In this document: in pieces, positions 49,353 to 60,511 of the stretch
Position numbering within the stretch: position 1 is the first letter of the stretch
Layout: every line of letters begins with the position of its first letter
Assembly (NCBI GenBank): GCA_036429605.1
Contig: CM071591.1
Coordinates: 4,588,001-4,652,000 of the forward strand
Source of the DNA: Cladobotryum mycophilum
Taxonomy: Eukaryota; Ascomycota; Sordariomycetes; Hypocreales; Hypocreaceae
Direction of reading: 5' to 3'
Length of the DNA stretch: 64,000 nt
The notes under the pieces: generated by a model
What the model was told of the DNA's origin: nothing
Databases searched by the model: none
What the model saw: only the letters and a program-made list of their open reading frames with translations
Program-made: the position numbers and the translations under genes

Positions 49353-49874
49353 GAGCACACCTCCCTCAGGCCACAATTCTTTTCCCTCCTTCCCAACTAC
49401 AAACAAACAAACAAACAAAAACTCCAAAAAAATTTTTTAAAAACAACAAAAACAACAACAAGAGGAGCTTCCTCCAGCGACTAGCTGGAGGCGGCGAGCA
49501 TCACCACCTCAACAATGACTGTCGCGGTTTTCACCCTGTATCCAACCGCGATGGGACTGATGGCAACTTCTGGTTTCCAGAAGAAGTCATCGGTCCCATC
49601 ACTATTAGCAAAGGCTGGCCTGCCGCGGGGAGGAGGAAATTCATCCCCTCTCTGGCGAGCAGGCCACCTCTCACCTATCCACTCCAACCAAATTGAAAGC
49701 TACACTCAATTTGATTAGAGTGGATAGGTGGGAAAGGGATTTGATGGGAGGTCCATGAGCTACCAGGCAGTGTAAGTAATGTTTGTTTCCGAGTAACCGA
49801 AAGTCCTCTTAACAGTTTCATCAGGATCACTTCCCACGGGAGTGGGAGGAGAGGTTGAACGGGCTTCACGTCCA

Positions 49875-50095
49875 GGGTGACCACCAGCGTAGGTAAAACT
49901 TGATTCCTGTGGCTTGAGGTTTGCTAACAGTTTCACCGGGAACATTCTCATCAGAATATCCTTCCCGCCCTCCTTCGCCCGAACGGAGGCGCATGGTGGG
50001 CGGGAAGGGAGGTGACGTCTTTAGGGTGACCGCCAGCGTAAGTCAGAATCGGTTTGTAGCAATCGAAACCCCTACTAACAACTTTGTCAGGAACA
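49875..50095 (+). repeat. tandem diverged units with conserved donor and branch words
   Basis: GGGTGACCACCAGCGTAGGT (49875-49894) recurs as GGGTGACCGCCAGCGTAAGT (50024-50043), with 18 of 20 bases alike. A weaker copy, ACCAGGCAGTGTAAGT, lies at 49762-49777. A second word, TAACAGTTTCATCAGGATCA (49811-49830), recurs at 49925-49944 and, weaker, at 50076-50095. Spacing is 110-150 bp, so the locus seems built by duplication of an exon-plus-intron unit. Confidence 0.6.
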
Positions 50096-50110
50096 TTTCC
50101 CTCAGATTCC

Positions 50111-51901
50111 AGGCCCACGTTGCGAGAGCAGCCGCTGGATTACAAAGCTCTAGAGACTCCAAGCACGATGCAACACTACCAATCCCTCCGATACTCCAAG
50201 CCTACTTGCGCATCATGGAACGCATCGTCATTGCTTTCACGAGGAATATGGGGATGGAAGGGATCACAAACAAAGGGGGAGGGGTGGAGATGGAGATGGA
50301 GGTGGAGATGAAGATGAAGATGGGATGGGATGGGATGGGATGCAGAACAATAAGACTATTTTTTTTAACAATTGGAGGGTTTAATTCATGACTACTTTGA
50401 TGTCCAAATGCTCTTGATCTTTTTTAATTCAGTAGACTCAAGGGAACTGAAAGTCCCTGCACCTCTTGGTGATCAGTCTTTGGCGGCTGTGATGTTCGGA
50501 TGGCTATGGCTGCACCAGAAGAATGCCGGCATAATCTTCTGCATTGAAATATGCGAGGCCCAGTAATCCAACCCAGTAAAGTTTCTAATTTTGATACTTG
50601 ATCATTGACTCGCCGTTTTTCTTTCTTTCTTTTTATCCCCTGACGAGATATTCGCCCTCGTGCGGATCATGTTCCCCCAGTGCATGCCACCTCTCCCTCC
50701 GACGACGCCATTAAGCGAATACCATTGCTAGCAAACAATTACGCCCGTAGAGGGTACCCAAGCCCCTAAAACCAAGGCATGTCTCGGAAAGAAGAGGAAG
50801 AAGCAAAGCAACGTCATCGGCGGGAACTTTGATCAAAGTCGTTTCGGTGCGGTGTACTTGGGAAATCGTTGCTTCTCGAGACAAGGCCAGCGAGGCGAGC
50901 GAGGCGAGGAGAGGAAGAGACGCGACACAGTAGAGTCCTCCCCGCAGAAACACTTTCGCTTCGGGTTTTGCTTCAAATCTCGCCTGGTCTGCAAATCTCG
51001 GGCCAGTAAGGATATATAGCAGTCATATCCGACATATCCATCGGTAACTATGGCCAAAAAAAATGATTGAGTCCAAGGTGCATATTTCGTCCCTTGTAGA
51101 CCAGCTATCGTTTGGCCAAAGCACACGCGACGAGCTCAACTGTAGCAATTAGGGGGTGGTGGGAGAGTTCAATGCACCGAAAAGTCAGTCAGCCAGCCAC
51201 ACACACACACACACACCATGATAAAACTTCAGGTCTACCGTTCGATATCAAACTCCGGTTGTAAAAAAGCACCGACAGATAGGAAAGAATAAAGAAGCCG
51301 TCCTTTTCTCCTCCCGACCAAAAGCTCGCAATCAGGTGGACGGCCAGAATCCTTGGCTGTTATCTCATGGATCTTCCTCCCCCGGCTTGGCGGGCAATGC
51401 GCCTGATCTTCTTGATGTCTCATCCAGCCACAAAAAAAGGGGACGGGAATAAGACAACGATTCGGGAACCTTTTTATTCATTGTAATATTGTTTCACATT
51501 GTGCAATGAATAAATGAATGATTTGTTTGTTTGTTTATTTGTGCTCTGTATATCGGAGGGGGAAAGGTATCGAGTGGTAGGATTAAATAAAAGTTTGGTC
51601 GTGTAGACTCGTAAGGATACCTGTCCAGGTCTAATGAATCCTAAGCAGTAAATAGAAGAGAGACAAAGTAGAGAGGCAAACAAATAAAATAAAAAACGCT
51701 TGTTAAGAAATGCTGCGCCAGATGATGATGATGATGATGCAGTGATAGCAATGAAAACTCCAAGAAACGCCGCCCATGATGCCAGTCTGGTCGTTACTCA
51801 CTCCCTCTCACACGTCTTTCTTTTTCTTCTTCTTCATCATTGCCCTGTAACTCCACGCTCAAAGCCCATGGAATTTCTTCGCATCGCATCGGATTCTTTT
51901 T
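50111..51901. other. intergenic, with GGAGAT/GATGGG simple repeat
   Basis: A purine-rich simple repeat lies at about 50283-50342 and a (CA)n tract at about 51198-51216. No gene is recognised; frames at 50711-51126 have no domain. The right end is the 3' region of the profilin-like gene. Confidence 0.4.
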
Positions 51902-52585
51902 TTAATATCCCTGGGACCGCAGGTATGCAGCCAGATTTTCTACGGCCTGGTAGGCTATTACGGGCTCGGCGACCTCGTCGTAGACACCAACAACCACGAT
52001 GTTTCTCGCCTTGGCGACAATGATACCGCTCTTCTTCTGTGTAGCGAAATCAAAGTCAGTCAACTGGAATGCGAAAGATGGTGAGAGAGCGAACTCCATA
52101 CCTTTTGGGCAAATGCCAGTCGGTCGTCGGCTCTTAGAGTCATGTACTTGACGCCATTGAATGTGACGCCTGTGGTGAAGAAGCGTGTCGGGCGCTCAAA
52201 GCATTTTTGGAAGGTGATGTTTGTGTTCTAAGATTCCAGCGTCGCATCGGTTAGCAAATTCGCACGGAGACAGCGAAAGGGGGCCGAGTTCGAGTTCAAA
52301 GACATACCACGACATTGCCGGAACTGGCTAAACATTTTCCGTCAGGGTAGCTGTATAAGCCAGCTTGACAGATGGCTCCACATCCAAGAAGTCTACAGCA
52401 CCACGAGAGTTAGTACTCTGTAATCATCATTCATAGTAAGGGGGAAAAGAAGAAGAAAAAAGGGCTGTTGCGTACTGCTCGTCGAGATATTCTATGGATT
52501 GCGGGATCGTTAAGAAATTGTCGTCGTTTACACTGAGGACGGCCAGGCTGGAGGTGATGGAGGTGCTGGTGCTGGTGCAAGACAT
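51902..52585 (-). CDS. profilin-like protein (151 aa)
   Basis: Four exons: 52476-52585, 52308-52392, 52102-52227 and 51902-52036. All introns are 65-83 nt with GTATGT/GTACGC donors, and the phases agree. The C-terminal half has the profilin pattern: a strand pair (KYMTLRADDRLAFAQKKSGIIVAKARNIVVVGVY) and the closing helix AYQAVENLAAYLRSQGY. The middle reads CGAICQAGLYSYPDGKCLASSG. The N-terminus (MSCTSTSTSITSS) lacks the usual MSWQ start and is Ser/Thr-rich, so this is a divergent profilin or a profilin-fold relative. Profilin binds actin monomers and proline-rich ligands; whether this one does is uncertain. Confidence 0.72.
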
Positions 52586-55500
52586 GGCGGGCAGCGATGA
52601 TGGTGTTTGTCGGTAGTGGTAGTGGTGGTTGTGGTGGCTTGTATGGAGCTTCCTTGTTTTTTGGCTGTGGGGTTTTTGTTTGGGAGGGGGCCAAACGTGG
52701 GATGTGTAAATTGTTGATTCGAGATTGGGTAGAAGAGTGGATAGATGAATAGAGATGGAGTGATAGATAGATGGAGAGAGAAAAGAGCAAAAAAGGAACT
52801 TCTAAACAAGTCTCAAGATTGTGATGAGATGATACAATAGAAACACGTGGGGGTTGTGACGATGTTATATAAAAAATGCCCGTTACCTTAGCTTGTTCCT
52901 CACCTTGGTTTGCTTGGGTAGGATAGGTACGGTACGGAAGAGTGGTTGGCAGGCTGCTAACTCTACTCCGTACTACCAGCTATCGATGGTGGGATAGGAT
53001 GGGATGAGATGGTGCGTGTCCCCCGACCGAGGGTTCTCCCAAGGTTAGGTTACTAGGTAAGGTAGGTCTTCTCCCCTCCTCTGCATGGAGCGCACTGGGA
53101 CATTTGGAGCCATTGCACAGCGCGACCGCATGGACGGTCGATCCACCCACCCGAAAGATGAACCGAGAGTTATCGGCATGGAGTCAGGTCAGCGTACATA
53201 CTTGTACATACGGTCTCAAGAGTCCCCACGGGTCCCTACCCTACCTTGCCTACCTCACACAACTAGAACTTGCACTACCTACCTAGACCCGGCTAGTCTC
53301 TACCTAGGTAGTGAGCACATCCGTAGTGGCCCTGCCTGGCTACGTAAGGTAAGGTAAGGTCTTGGTGGGAGAGCTGCTGATTGATGATTCCCGATGGGTG
53401 AGTGATCCGAAGGGCACTACCCACTGCGTAATACTGAGCACTTGAGTGCGCCAGGTATATGCATTCTGCCATTCTGCGGCTTGGCATCATGCAGGGACAG
53501 GGACTGGATAGGTAAGGACAAGACCGGCACCAGTTGTTTCCGTACTGTTAGTGTTTACGGTTTCGAAAGAACAACAGCAAAACAAAACCACCAAGAGAGA
53601 GAGAGAGAGTGTGTGTGTGTATGTGTGTGTGCCCTATTACTATTGCAATTATCACCGCCGTTCTCGGGATGCGCCTGAAACAGCACTACGAGCCGGGGAC
53701 GAGACACAGTGAGCGAGAATGAAAGGGCATTTGATCATCTACTGTGACTACTATGACGACAATAACAAGCGTGTGGGAGATGATTTTTTTTTACTGTTGG
53801 TGATGGAGCAAAGGTGTGTGTGTGTGTGTGTGTGACCGCGAGAATGCATGAGTGGACGAGAGTCATGCACACGTGGGTGTGTAGGTTATGGCTTCAAAAA
53901 AATTCGTCACAAGAGCCGCCCCCAAATTTGAATAGCTTGCTTGAGAGAGAACCATGGATGCCATGCCATGCCATGTCATGCCATGCCAGGTCAGGCCATA
54001 CTTTTCCGCACGCGTCGTACTATCACCACCACCGCCAATAAAACTTCTTTTTTTGTTTTGTTTCCTTCTCTTCATCTTCAATAGCGGTGTCGACAAAGAA
54101 AGAAGAGGAAGAGAGAAGGAAAGGGTATCCCTTGATCCTCTTTTCTCCCCCGATAGGCCCCCCGCCGCCCTCCAAACTTCCCACCATAACCACCCCTGGC
54201 TCCTCGTCCAGCGAGTGAGTGCGACGTTGACTGCAGCAAAGTAAACAAATAACCAACAAGCCCAAGTTACGGGCAACACAAGGCAAAAGACAACAGGCGA
54301 GAGAGAGCAAGAGTTTGTCTCCCTCTTCCCTCCCCAAAGCTTGGACAAGGGTAGGTTACTGGGCGGCGGCGGGTGAAGGAAGGGTGGTGGACCGACCTTG
54401 GGGAGATGGAAAACTCTCTCGCTCTCTTCTGCCTGTCTTGTTTGCTTTGCTGCACTGCAACAGCGCACCCTCTCTAGGCCCAAAAAAACATCTCCACTGC
54501 CGAAATTCTTCGGCAATGACTTGTGTTTGGCAGCCGAATCATGTCGGGCTTGACCAGCGGCAGGTCCCGATGCATATGTAGCCGCCTGTGTCTCCAGCCT
54601 CACCGCATTGTTGCATCCTTTCCCCTTGACGAATCAAGTTCGTCTGAAGTATCCTTTCCCCCTCTGCTCTCCCCCTCTCCAATATTTGCTGCTGGTTACT
54701 GACTGCCTATTTGCCCATTACTCTATTATTGTAACCAACTGGACGCCCCATCACATTGGCTAGCCTAGGTCACTGCATGCTCCCCCTGCTCCATGCTCCA
54801 TCTATTTCGCCTCATTTTTTTTTTAATCTTTCTCCTTCTTGTACCCCCATAATATTTTACCTTACGAGGTACACATACCGTCTATAGCGCATTTGAATTA
54901 TCACCCATCTATTTTTTTATTATTATCGGGAGGCACTATTTTGTTGGCTTTTGTTGGGTCCGTGTCGCCCGAAAAATTTAGGGAAGCGTCCAGAGGCCCC
55001 CGAAAAGCCTTATTCAATCTTATGCACCTCAAAAGGGGATGGGTGGATTGATGGATGGATGGATGATGCGTGAATGCATTTGGGGCTTTCAGCCACCACC
55101 AAGACCTCCCATGTTCTCCTCTGCTCTGCTCTCCCCCCTCTCTCCTACCAAAACCACTCACACCCTGTCCGCAAAAAGAAAAGAGAGGAAGAAAACGCGA
55201 GCCATGGAGACGGACCTGGCACGTGGATTCCTTGAGACTAACTCCATCCTCAGTATCCCGTACGGAGTTTGGGAGCTGTTAGTCCCTCCCCGTTAAGCGT
55301 AAAAGGGCAAAGTGCAAAAGTATCGCCCCCTTCTCACCCAAATCTCAGATTTGCCTTCTGCAATATCTCATCATCGTCATCATCATCGTCTTATCCATCA
55401 TCTTTCTGCATCTGGTCCGCGGCCCTTGGTTTCCCATTATCCGTGCCCGTCCAGCTCAAGCCATAGATAGATGTCCATCCGCTGATCGCGTGCAAGAAAT

Positions 55501-57971
55501 AAGGCGGCCCGTCTTTTAGCCCATCATTTCATCCCATCTTTTTCGTGTCTCTCTCTCTGTCCCTCTCTCTCTGTCTTGTCCTCCCTCCTTCTCTCCCCAC
55601 ACACCCCATTTGTCCATCACGTCGACCTATCCCATTGATCTACCCACCCACCCATTCATCACCCCCCATTCCATCCTATCCCATTCTGTACCCCACCCGC
55701 CCCATGCGCGATCCCTATTCGTCCATTTACGCATTCACGCACTTCAACCATTTCGTTCTCGTCACCCACCATCACACGATTTCAGCAGCACATCTCACTC
55801 ACCCTCACTTCTCTCTCCCTCTCTCTCTCTCTCTCTCTCAATAAAACGCCCATTCACTCCGGGAAAAGGGTAGTACCGTAGATCCATGAACTAGTTCAAC
55901 TTGGCGTCTCCCGATGCTGCACTCTCCCGTCCCATAAACCATAAAACACTCCGTATGGGAATCGTTCTTACCAAACTCCACCCTCGCTCAGCCTGGTCCG
56001 TCAGAAGACATGTGCAAGTATCTCGGAGCAGGCTGTGACGACGACGATGACGCCACAATGTGATGGCAAACAATTTACATGGACTTTATCACTGCGCATA
56101 CATATATCACATCACATCCATCCATGCATTCGTAGGCACATATTTCATGACGTGGCAACCGCCGGATAAGAGCACCTGGCACCCAGGTGACCGACAATCT
56201 ACTTGGCATTGGTTGTTTGGGGTATCTTGAAAGTTGCACAGCATTTAATAAAGCCAACACAGCCCATACGCACTCACCGAAGCAACGCCCACAACTTCCC
56301 ATAATATTGGGGGGATGAGGGGGCGCCGTGGGCCAAGTCGCATCTCCCCCGTCAAATTGGAAGTCTTCATATGACAAACTTGTACAACATCGCTTGGAGC
56401 ATTGCGTCCAAAGAAAAAAAAAGGCTCTTGATCAGACCATTCAGACCTGAGCTTTCTGCATACTCTCCACTCAAATCCACCGCAGCCTTGGTTTTTTTTA
56501 TTGCATCTGTTGTCAAATTAGATCAAGAGCTCAACAACCACTACAGAACCTACCCCCCAGTCTTCTCGTAAATGCGTCTGTCGAGATATATTACTTCCAG
56601 GGGTGGACGTGACACTCGCCTGATATATCAGGCCTCTGTTTGCTTGTTTGTCGACCTTGCATATTCTTGACGAAAACCACACATCCTCATTGATCCTTCG
56701 AAGGGCTGCGGTATGCAACCAAGAGCCAACCGCGGAAGAGTCCGGGGAATATCGCACCATGTCTTCACACACGGACCATTATCAGCTTTGCCAATCACCT
56801 CTAGAACCTTGATGGGGTGCGCTCGTTCTCCTCAGGACACCATAGGAGCGCTGGGGGGACAGGGAAATGTGCACACTCTATTTGGAATTATGAATAGGCG
56901 CCCGGCTAGATTGCCCAGCCTATTACCCCGGACCGACGACATGCAGCCCCAACAAGTGACCAGAATATGTTGCACTGCAGCTCTTTTCATTTCCTTTGCC
57001 AGGGTAGAGGTAAATGTTGAGTAGGTATCAGTGTCCTTTGAGCAGACGAAATATCCAAAAATAGCCATGGGGACATGTACAGTCCAAGTCTATGGTACTT
57101 GGTCGGGATATCCAGGACGTGAGGATCGGCTAGTGTGTGCGATGTGTATGCATCTGTATAATTTATGCTGATGAAGAAGCAGTGCTTGTAGAGTCGGCGA
57201 TTGCGAAGAATAGTAGTAGAGGACTAAGATGATATAGTCCTTTGTTATCTGCGCGCGTTTCCAAAGTTAGAATAGAAAATTCAAAGGAGGGAGGTTGTGA
57301 CCAAGGGGAGCCCTTTTAGAGAAAAGATGGAGCTCATACAGACTGAATCGTATATTCCGATAGAAAGTGGCAAACTCTTTGTGTAGCTTTGGTTTCGAAG
57401 TTGTGTTGAGTCCTCTGTGAGACTCAAGAGAACCGTTTGGGTTGAGAGAAATTCTAAACGCTGTTTGCATCGTCTATGCGACAAGGAGGATTGGAGAAAC
57501 TAGAACTTCAGAGGAGGATTTGATCCCATCCTTCAAAAGCCATTATTCATTCCTTTGAGTTCTTTGCAAAAAATAATTCAATAGGGGATTCCTATAGAAG
57601 ATTCAGTTGGATTAAGGGGTATCAACTCGGGTTTTAGACAAAGAGTAACTGATGCAAAGGGATCAAAGAGCCAAAGAGTCAGAGACAACTTCCATCAAGG
57701 AACACAAGTGGGACTTTTCTAATCTGCTAATTCTAGCAGAGCCTTTCGGGGGCGAGTTGTTCAACCCAGGGCCTTGGTTATAGAAGTGAAATGGAACCAT
57801 AGTGGAGGTTGCCTAGGCGATCTGCTATTGAGGACTGCATCAGATTTTTCACAGGCATCTGTAATAGACTAAGGAAAACCAGAGCTATTTGTTTTTCTTC
57901 AGTTTTCTTTCAACTTCTTCAACTTCTCCCCCAACCTTGATTCAACCTCAACATCCACCACGCATGACGAG
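52586..57971. other. 5.4-kb region with no recognisable gene
   Basis: Contains (GT)n tracts (about 53608-53632 and 53813-53834), (CT)n at about 55811-55840, TACCTA-type repeats (53270-53310) and many low-complexity frames. The longest frame (53863-54603, minus) has no domain and includes repeat-derived residues, so I do not call it. A 7-bp hairpin TCTGCTA/TAGCAGA lies at about 57723-57740. Confidence 0.4.
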
Positions 57972-58774
57972 ATGGGTAGAATGAGAAGAATCCAGAGGAT
58001 GGAGCTCGTTAGCTCCCTAGAGAAGTATGCACACTATCATTTTTCTCCAAACAAAAAAGTGATATAATAACTTGGGTTCTAACAATTTCTTAGGCTCTTG
58101 GCCGATGGACGATACTCAGACTGCACCATCGTTTGCGGAGACGATAATCATCGTGTACACAAAGCCATCTTATGTATGCGCTCTTCTTTCTTTGAAACCG
58201 CCTTTCGCTACATGAAGGTACTATTGAGGAAAAAATTCGGCTGCCTGTCAAGTTGGCTGCCTTCCAGCAAGAGTCTAAGCTAACCAAAAAAACATAGGAG
58301 GATGAGCCTCAAATCCTTGATATGCAAGAAGACGACCCGATTGCTGTGCGGATGATGGTCAACTTCCTCTATAGTCTAGACTATACCGTTCCACCTGAGC
58401 AACATCAGACTCAAGAGGAGAGTGTCTCGGAAAATGCCTCGAAAAAGAAACGTGAGAAGCACCCGAATCTGCTGCAGCATGCCAGAGTGTACGCGCTGGC
58501 CGAGAAGTACGACGTCAGGTCTCTGAAGTTCTTGGCGGCCCGCAAGTTTCGAAGGGAGTGCGTTCAATGGTTCAACCACCCGCAATGTGCCGTGGCAGCG
58601 AGAGAGGTCTACAGCACTACGCCGGATCACGATCGTGGCCTGAGGGACACCGTGACCGTGATAATATGGTGCAACAGGAAGCTGTTGAACAGGAAGGATA
58701 TCCAAACCGTCATGAAGGAGTCCCTGCTGGCGTTTGACATTGTCATTAGCCTGTACAAGAATCGCAAGAAGTGA
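57972..58774 (+). CDS. BTB/POZ domain protein (217 aa)
   Basis: Exons 57972-58024, 58094-58217 and 58298-58774; introns of 69 and 80 nt, both with CTAAC branch sites. The BTB core is clear: LLADGRYSDCTIVCGDDNH, HKAILCMRSSFFETAF, then EDDPIAVRMMVNFLYSLDY. After it comes the usual fungal C-terminal helical part (HARVYALAEKYDVRSLKFLA) with a basic end (LYKNRKK). Fungal short BTB proteins are thought to act as Cullin-3 adaptors or self-association modules; the partner is unknown. A second ATG (57981) is possible. Confidence 0.85.
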
Positions 58775-60511
58775 TTGTGGGGAATTCTGAGGGCCTATTT
58801 GGTGTCCTTCTACTGTCAATATTTTGAGGGAGGGGGGGGGATCGAATGGATGGGTTGACTGATCAAGAGTTCACAGTTGCTTAGGATTTTGTATGCCTCT
58901 TTGTGAAAACTACTACTGGTTTTCTTTATTTTATTTGAACCTAATGATCAATACGAAGATGAAGACGTCCCTAGGTTAAGCACTTTTGCTACATCTCTTT
59001 CCTCTCTCTCGTTCGCTCGCTCGCTTTCTCTTCATCCCTGGACATAATTGTGCCAGGTATGCATGCACCGAGTGACGTACTCTATACATGCCTTGGAACA
59101 TATCAATAACCCTGTCTGCCAAGAAGATGTTGTACAAATACAAATACCCATGGAAAAAGTGACAAGGAGTGTATACGGATTTGATACCCGGAACTGAGAC
59201 ATTGGAACACATGATACCAAGTTGCTCTCCCTTGCGGCGGTTTGCCTTGTCCTCGTATGTTCCCTCTTGTCTCCCCATCACATTCGGTTTCATTTTTGCC
59301 CTGTTTTGCCCTCTTTTTTTCCTTTTCTCTCTCTCTCTCTCCCTTCCTTCGACGACCACAAATGACCTGTCTTTTCGTGGGGGCGAACAAGTAATATTGT
59401 TGTTTTTGCCGCTCTTCCCTTGTTTCCTCTCCTGCGACTGGTCAGGCTGGTTTGTTTTTCCCCTCCCTCCCTCTCCTCTCACGCGTCGTGATAGCGAAAG
59501 GTGAGTGGTGGGAAGATTGGAAGCTGGGATTAGAGTAGGGGAGCCCACTTGTGATTGCTGCATGAATCCTTGTCTCTTGTAGCAGCCCCCTCGGCCCCCA
59601 GCCTGATTCTGATTGCGTTTTTATGCAAGAAACTCAATGGAGTAGTGGAGGGGTGGAACAGCGCTACTGCAATCTGCCCGTTCCGTTTGCCATCTCTAAT
59701 TATCATCCTTGTTCGGGCCATCTAGCCGCACATCTCTTGTCTCGGGTACTGGGGTGTAGTTAGCCAGCTCGCTCTCCTCGTCTTCGTCCTCTTCTTTCTC
59801 GTCTACTTCCTACCCCCCAAGGTATATATGATCTCGACTCCCGCCCTCTCTCCTCTTCTTTTTCTTCTTCTTGATCTATCCGATATCCCTTACTTCTTTC
59901 ACCTGGTCCCTCACAAACATCGCACGACCAAAAAAAAATACACCTTGTCTTTACTTTGCTTTCCCTCCTCCTTCTACTCTTCTACTCCCCTTCTACTCCT
60001 TCTTCCTCTTCTTTCAGCACCCCCTCCGTCTCGCACAACCTCCCTCCCTTCCTCACGGGTTTCCACATCGTCGACCGAGGCTTCTCAGTCTGTCAGTTCT
60101 GCTCGTTGAACGCAGCGCCGTTTCCATCTCACAGTGGTTGAACCACATTGTTGGGATCGATAGAGCGCATGCCAGTTTAACGGCAGATCTGATATACCAA
60201 GGCCACACCTGCTACCTTGCATATCCATTCCTCCCAGCCGTACCAGGCTTCGCCTCACGCCCACCTACTCCATACCTACCTACCTACCTACCTACAGGTA
60301 CGTACCTACACAGGTTTCGAGCGCCACCCAATACGGCCATCCCCACGTCCTGTCAGCCTTGGAAACTTATCCAAGCCAATCGATCCTCCCCTCTCGCACC
60401 TTCTCAAGACTACGTGACAAGGATTCGTCAGCCATCCTCGACCCAATCCCTCCATATTTCTCCTCTCCGTCCTCCTCTACATCTATTCCACCGTCCATAC
60501 AGAAACCAAGT
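58775..60511. other. intergenic and leader region of the 60.5-kb gene
   Basis: Pyrimidine-rich tracts (59300-59340, 59830-60040) and a CCTACCTACCTA run at 60270-60310. The open frames are low-complexity and not convincing. The last few hundred bases are probably the 5' untranslated region of the next gene. Confidence 0.4.

Larger units (their letters stand above)
49190..50110 (+). ncRNA. candidate structured RNA locus: serial hairpins with three intron-like units
   Basis: TATAAA at 49347-49352 precedes about 600 bp dense in perfect stems. They include: CCTCCAGC/GCTGGAGG, 5-nt loop (49471-49491); TCGCGGTT/AACCGCGA (49522-49551); a compound hairpin (49550-49600) with outer 8 bp, U-G pair, 4 bp, internal loop, then CTTCTGG-TTT-CCAGAAG; GGCCTGC/GCAGGCC (49617-49665) around GGGGA/TCCCC; a 13-bp stem (49672-49684 with 49718-49730) around an 8-bp one (49689-49696 with 49706-49713); CTTCCCAC-GGGA-GTGGGAGG (49831-49850); and an 11-bp stem (49960-49970 with 49998-50008). 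Three GTAAGT/GTAGGT donors (49772, 49889, 50038), each followed by TTAAC/CTAAC and CAG, look like small introns. A 67-aa frame from ATG 49515 exists but overlaps the stems and has no known domain. Strand follows from the splice-like signals. Confidence 0.5.

Noticed and set aside
49515..49718. 67-aa reading frame with good start context
   Set aside because: It lies over several perfect stems, has no known domain and ends before the conserved units. Kept only as a note in the RNA candidate.
49875..50043. TPP riboswitch-like word CCAGCGTAGG at the intron-like donors
   Set aside because: The thiamine riboswitch needs a CTGAGA core and a matching P2-P5 arrangement; I find no CTGAGA in the unit, so the likeness is probably coincidental.
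53863..54603. 246-codon minus-strand frame
   Set aside because: Low-complexity and repeat-derived residues, no domain, no start context, overlapping purine-rich tracts.
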